A stretch of 64,000 nt of DNA from contig NC_091864.1 in NCBI RefSeq assembly GCF_019399895.1, forward strand, positions 12,626,001 to 12,690,000, read 5' to 3'. The stretch is from Cardiocondyla obscurior. Lineage: Eukaryota > Arthropoda > Insecta > Hymenoptera > Formicidae. Under the pieces are notes generated by a model that ran no database searches, was not told the origin of the DNA, and was given only the letters and a program-made list of their open reading frames with translations. The first letter of the stretch is position 1. Every line of letters begins with the position of its first letter. The translations under genes and the position numbers were made by a program. Shown here in pieces: positions 61,701 through 64,000 of this stretch.

Positions 61701-63284
61701 TACGCTAAATGAGTCGCTGGTAGTCCCAAGCGACCCGCATATCTTTCTCACGTTGAAGAAATCTTACGCGAGAAAGCTCTCGAAACGAGCCGTCAGAAAT
61801 ATATCACAATCACAACATTATCGATTGTATTAAAAAGAAAATATACATACTATGTATAGAAATACATATCTTCTCCAGCCGTATGACACTAGATAAGTAT
61901 CGTTAATAGCATGCACACAGTTATCGATATGACACAAGACAAACTGGAGGTGCGGAATATTTCAGGAACGACATAACTGCATGCAAAAGGAGGTGCTGAT
62001 TTATACGCGTGCACATACACGCGCGCGCGTCGCGAATTATCAATGTGCAAAAGGTCGTATTTATTCCACAGTGCATGAACAGCCGATAATTTTTTATAAG
62101 GCCCAGTATCAATCGCCATGCACGTGTAAAAGAATATTTAGTTCGTGCAACCCATTTTTTTTTTTCCAAAATTTATCCTTAGCATCCGATGCAGTTAGCT
62201 TGACGCATGTTTGCGTAGATGCAGGGGTGGGGGGGGGGAGAATAGCAAAATAAATATTCGTTGTTGCGGAAACAAAAATGACGATGGTAGAAGCAACATT
62301 GCAGGAGAACACTTGGAGCAAGTGGGGGAAGCTTAGCGATATGGAATCCAAGTATTACTCCACAGTAAAATTCGATATAAATGGACTCCCGTCCGTTAAA
62401 AAATTGTAAAGTCCATTTTGTGTTCCCGGTCTCGTGTCCTTCGCGAGGAAAATCAAACATCCTCCGAGAAAAATAGTATATATAAGAAGTAAAATATATA
62501 ATATATGATCTCTGTATATATATATATATATCTATAAATAAATATTTTTTTACACTTCAACAATAACATAGGCTGCTGGCGCGCGCAGTTCAGAACGATC
62601 AGGAAAGAGCTGTATTAATAAATGCAGTCTCTCGTACTTGAATACTAAAATATGAGAGGCGGGATATTTTTCATTGCGAGACGTTCGAGATTCGTTGCCA
62701 GACTGTCTCTGTACAATTTCCCGTATAATTAATTTCAACCGCGGATTTATACCGCTCGAACGCATAAAAATATACAAATTAAGTGAAAATACGTTAATCA
62801 ATCCGTATTTAAATAATCAATTCCTTTATGTAAGTCTTAATTGTTTTCTAGTACGCGATTGTATCCGGTACAAACCGAATATGTTTGATAAGTTACGTCA
62901 TGATAACTTGTGGCCAAAAGTTACAGACTATCGACAGAGTTTCGCAATTAAATCCGGTGGTACAATAAAATGCACGCGCGGGCAGTGAGAAAAAGAACAA
63001 AATCAGTCGTTTAGGCGTCGGCAAGTCATCTTCCCGAACGCATTGCCGAATTCAACGAGTTATTTAAAAATCAACAGTCTAAATGACGTCGCGATAGCGC
63101 GCGCTCGCTTAAAAAAATTCGCGGACAGCCTTACGCCGCGAGGTTCGGTCGCTTAGATCACGACTCCCCCGATGCGCGGATCGAAACGGATAAACATTTT
63201 TTTCATCCATTCCCGCCAAAAAAAAAATCGGGTTGATCCTCGGCGTCGACATTCGTATGCAATATACCTGCCGTACTAGGCCGC

Positions 63285-63564
63285 TCACAGCGGCGGTGGT
63301 CCTTTAGGGTAGCTGATGGACAGCGTGAATCTTTGCGTGTTCGCGGCCTCGCAGCACTGCGGCCTCCAGAGATAAATGGTGACGAACAAGACTGTTATCG
63401 CGAAACAGAAGGATAACGTCACCTTCGCGGTTCGCCGGAGTCTCGTCCACCCTTGGGGGATCGACTTATCCTCGGGGTTGTCGCCCTTAGCGGTTTTTTT
63501 CGTCGTCGCTAATTCCGCGTCGCTCTTCAACGTGTTCGCGTCGCAAATCGGTTTCTTGCGCTTG
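63285..63564 (-). CDS. klar: KASH-domain protein, C-terminal exon (probably Klarsicht)
   Basis: The exon starts after an acceptor with a long T-tract (TTTTTCAG up to 63565) with one base completing the previous codon, then encodes 92 residues to a TGA at 63287-63285. A basic/charged segment (1-46) is followed by one membrane span (about 47-66) and a 26-residue tail with adjacent cysteines (residues 70-71), ending in SYPKGPPPL. A single span plus a short lumenal tail ending in PPP-x is the KASH domain, which binds SUN proteins across the perinuclear space and links nuclei to microtubules or actin. The paired cysteines sit close to the KASH cysteine known to form a disulfide with SUN. The CC tail looks more like Klarsicht than Nesprin/MSP-300, but the choice is from memory. 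The rest of the gene is beyond the right edge. Confidence 0.8.
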
Positions 63565-64000
63565 CTGAAAAAAAAAATAGGAGAAAAAAGGATAGTTTGA
63601 TAATCGAAACAAACACGGTTCGCAATATCGTCCGGCATTTCGCGCAGGCTACGCTATTATTTTTATTTACGCATTACAGGGCGCCAAGTCAGTTTCGCTG
63701 AGTAACGCGTTAACTTTTGCGAGTCAGAAATTTTGACCGCTCGCGGGAGAAACTTGCGGGAGTTCGCAACTGGGAAAATTAATTTATGCCGTCCCACGGG
63801 TTACGATAATACGAGCAAACCGGTAATAGCAAAGTTCGCCGGAAAATCAATTTGGAGATGCATGCACGTAACTTGGAAGTTGCGAGATTGGGCTTGCAAT
63901 TACAGAGCCGGCGCTGCCCTATTCCTCCATTAGCGTTATGTAAGTGCGCGGTTATTTAACTTTTCTGCAAACATTTCGCTTGGCTCCCGTCTTAATCCGC
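63565..64000 (-). other. klar: Intron of the KASH-protein gene
   Basis: Sequence upstream of the terminal exon's acceptor on the minus strand. It begins with the poly-T acceptor tract and contains no further exon that I can recognise before the window edge. Confidence 0.6.

Larger units (their letters stand above)
56331..63284. other. AT-rich intergenic region, probably including the KASH gene's 3' UTR
   Basis: Most of this 7-kb stretch is AT-rich with no convincing coding frame. The part next to 63285 lies directly after the stop codon of the KASH-protein gene and so must start with its 3' UTR. Minus-strand AATAAA signals (TTTATT on the plus strand) occur near 62057, 58932, 58095 and 57934, and the true end cannot be chosen among them. 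Other contents are a GC-rich hairpin at 56895-56942, a GA-rich repeat at 57539-57596, a T-run of more than 20 bases near 58748-58769, and G-runs near 58473 and 62225. Confidence 0.5.

Overview
The window looks like a hymenopteran insect genome, most likely an ant. CpG-rich GC blocks alternate with AT-rich blocks, A/T homopolymers and CT/GA microsatellites are dense, and coding DNA is very sparse. The species call is an inference from composition and from the two recognisable genes. Only about 0.8 kb of 64 kb is convincingly protein-coding, in three minus-strand exons. The remaining open frames look like chance frames in GC-rich DNA.

Reading along the minus strand, from high to low coordinates: (1) 63285-63564 is the last coding exon of a KASH-domain outer-nuclear-membrane protein, probably Klarsicht. 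An AT-rich stretch follows (about 57-63.3 kb) that probably holds its 3' UTR and intergenic DNA. (2) 54838-55133 is a Gly/Ala/His/Met-rich putative first coding exon with an excellent splice donor, below a GC-rich, CT/GA-rich leader or promoter (55.1-56.3 kb). No continuation is recognisable for the next 52 kb. (3) 1828-2037 is the first bHLH-upstream coding exon of trachealess (trh), the bHLH-PAS factor of tracheal and salivary-duct development. It starts MLPYQ and runs to LEPG just before the bHLH, and it has its own GC-rich leader. The bHLH exon lies beyond the left edge. The 55-kb exon may be a distal alternative first exon of trh; its splice phase is compatible with an AG just upstream of the trh ATG.

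The roughly 52 kb between the two first exons is noncoding but not featureless. The most interesting part is on the plus strand, antisense to trh. A perfect five-unit heat-shock element (24989-25011) lies 0.4 kb upstream of a spliced, apparently noncoding exon-intron-exon unit. This unit is tandemly duplicated (25.37-26.03 kb, period 370 bp) and present a third time 17.5 kb away (43.2-43.64 kb, with a TATA box). All three copies keep the internal donor and acceptor, and the last exon is exactly 43 nt in copies 2 and 3. This is a candidate stress-responsive lncRNA or small-ORF locus. Other structures are a pre-miRNA-like hairpin (12322-12385), a GC-rich hairpin (56895-56942), a possible TA-flanked MITE (52816-53101) and several microsatellites.

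No tRNA, rRNA, CRISPR array or intact transposon was seen. Homology statements come from memory of the families; no search was run.
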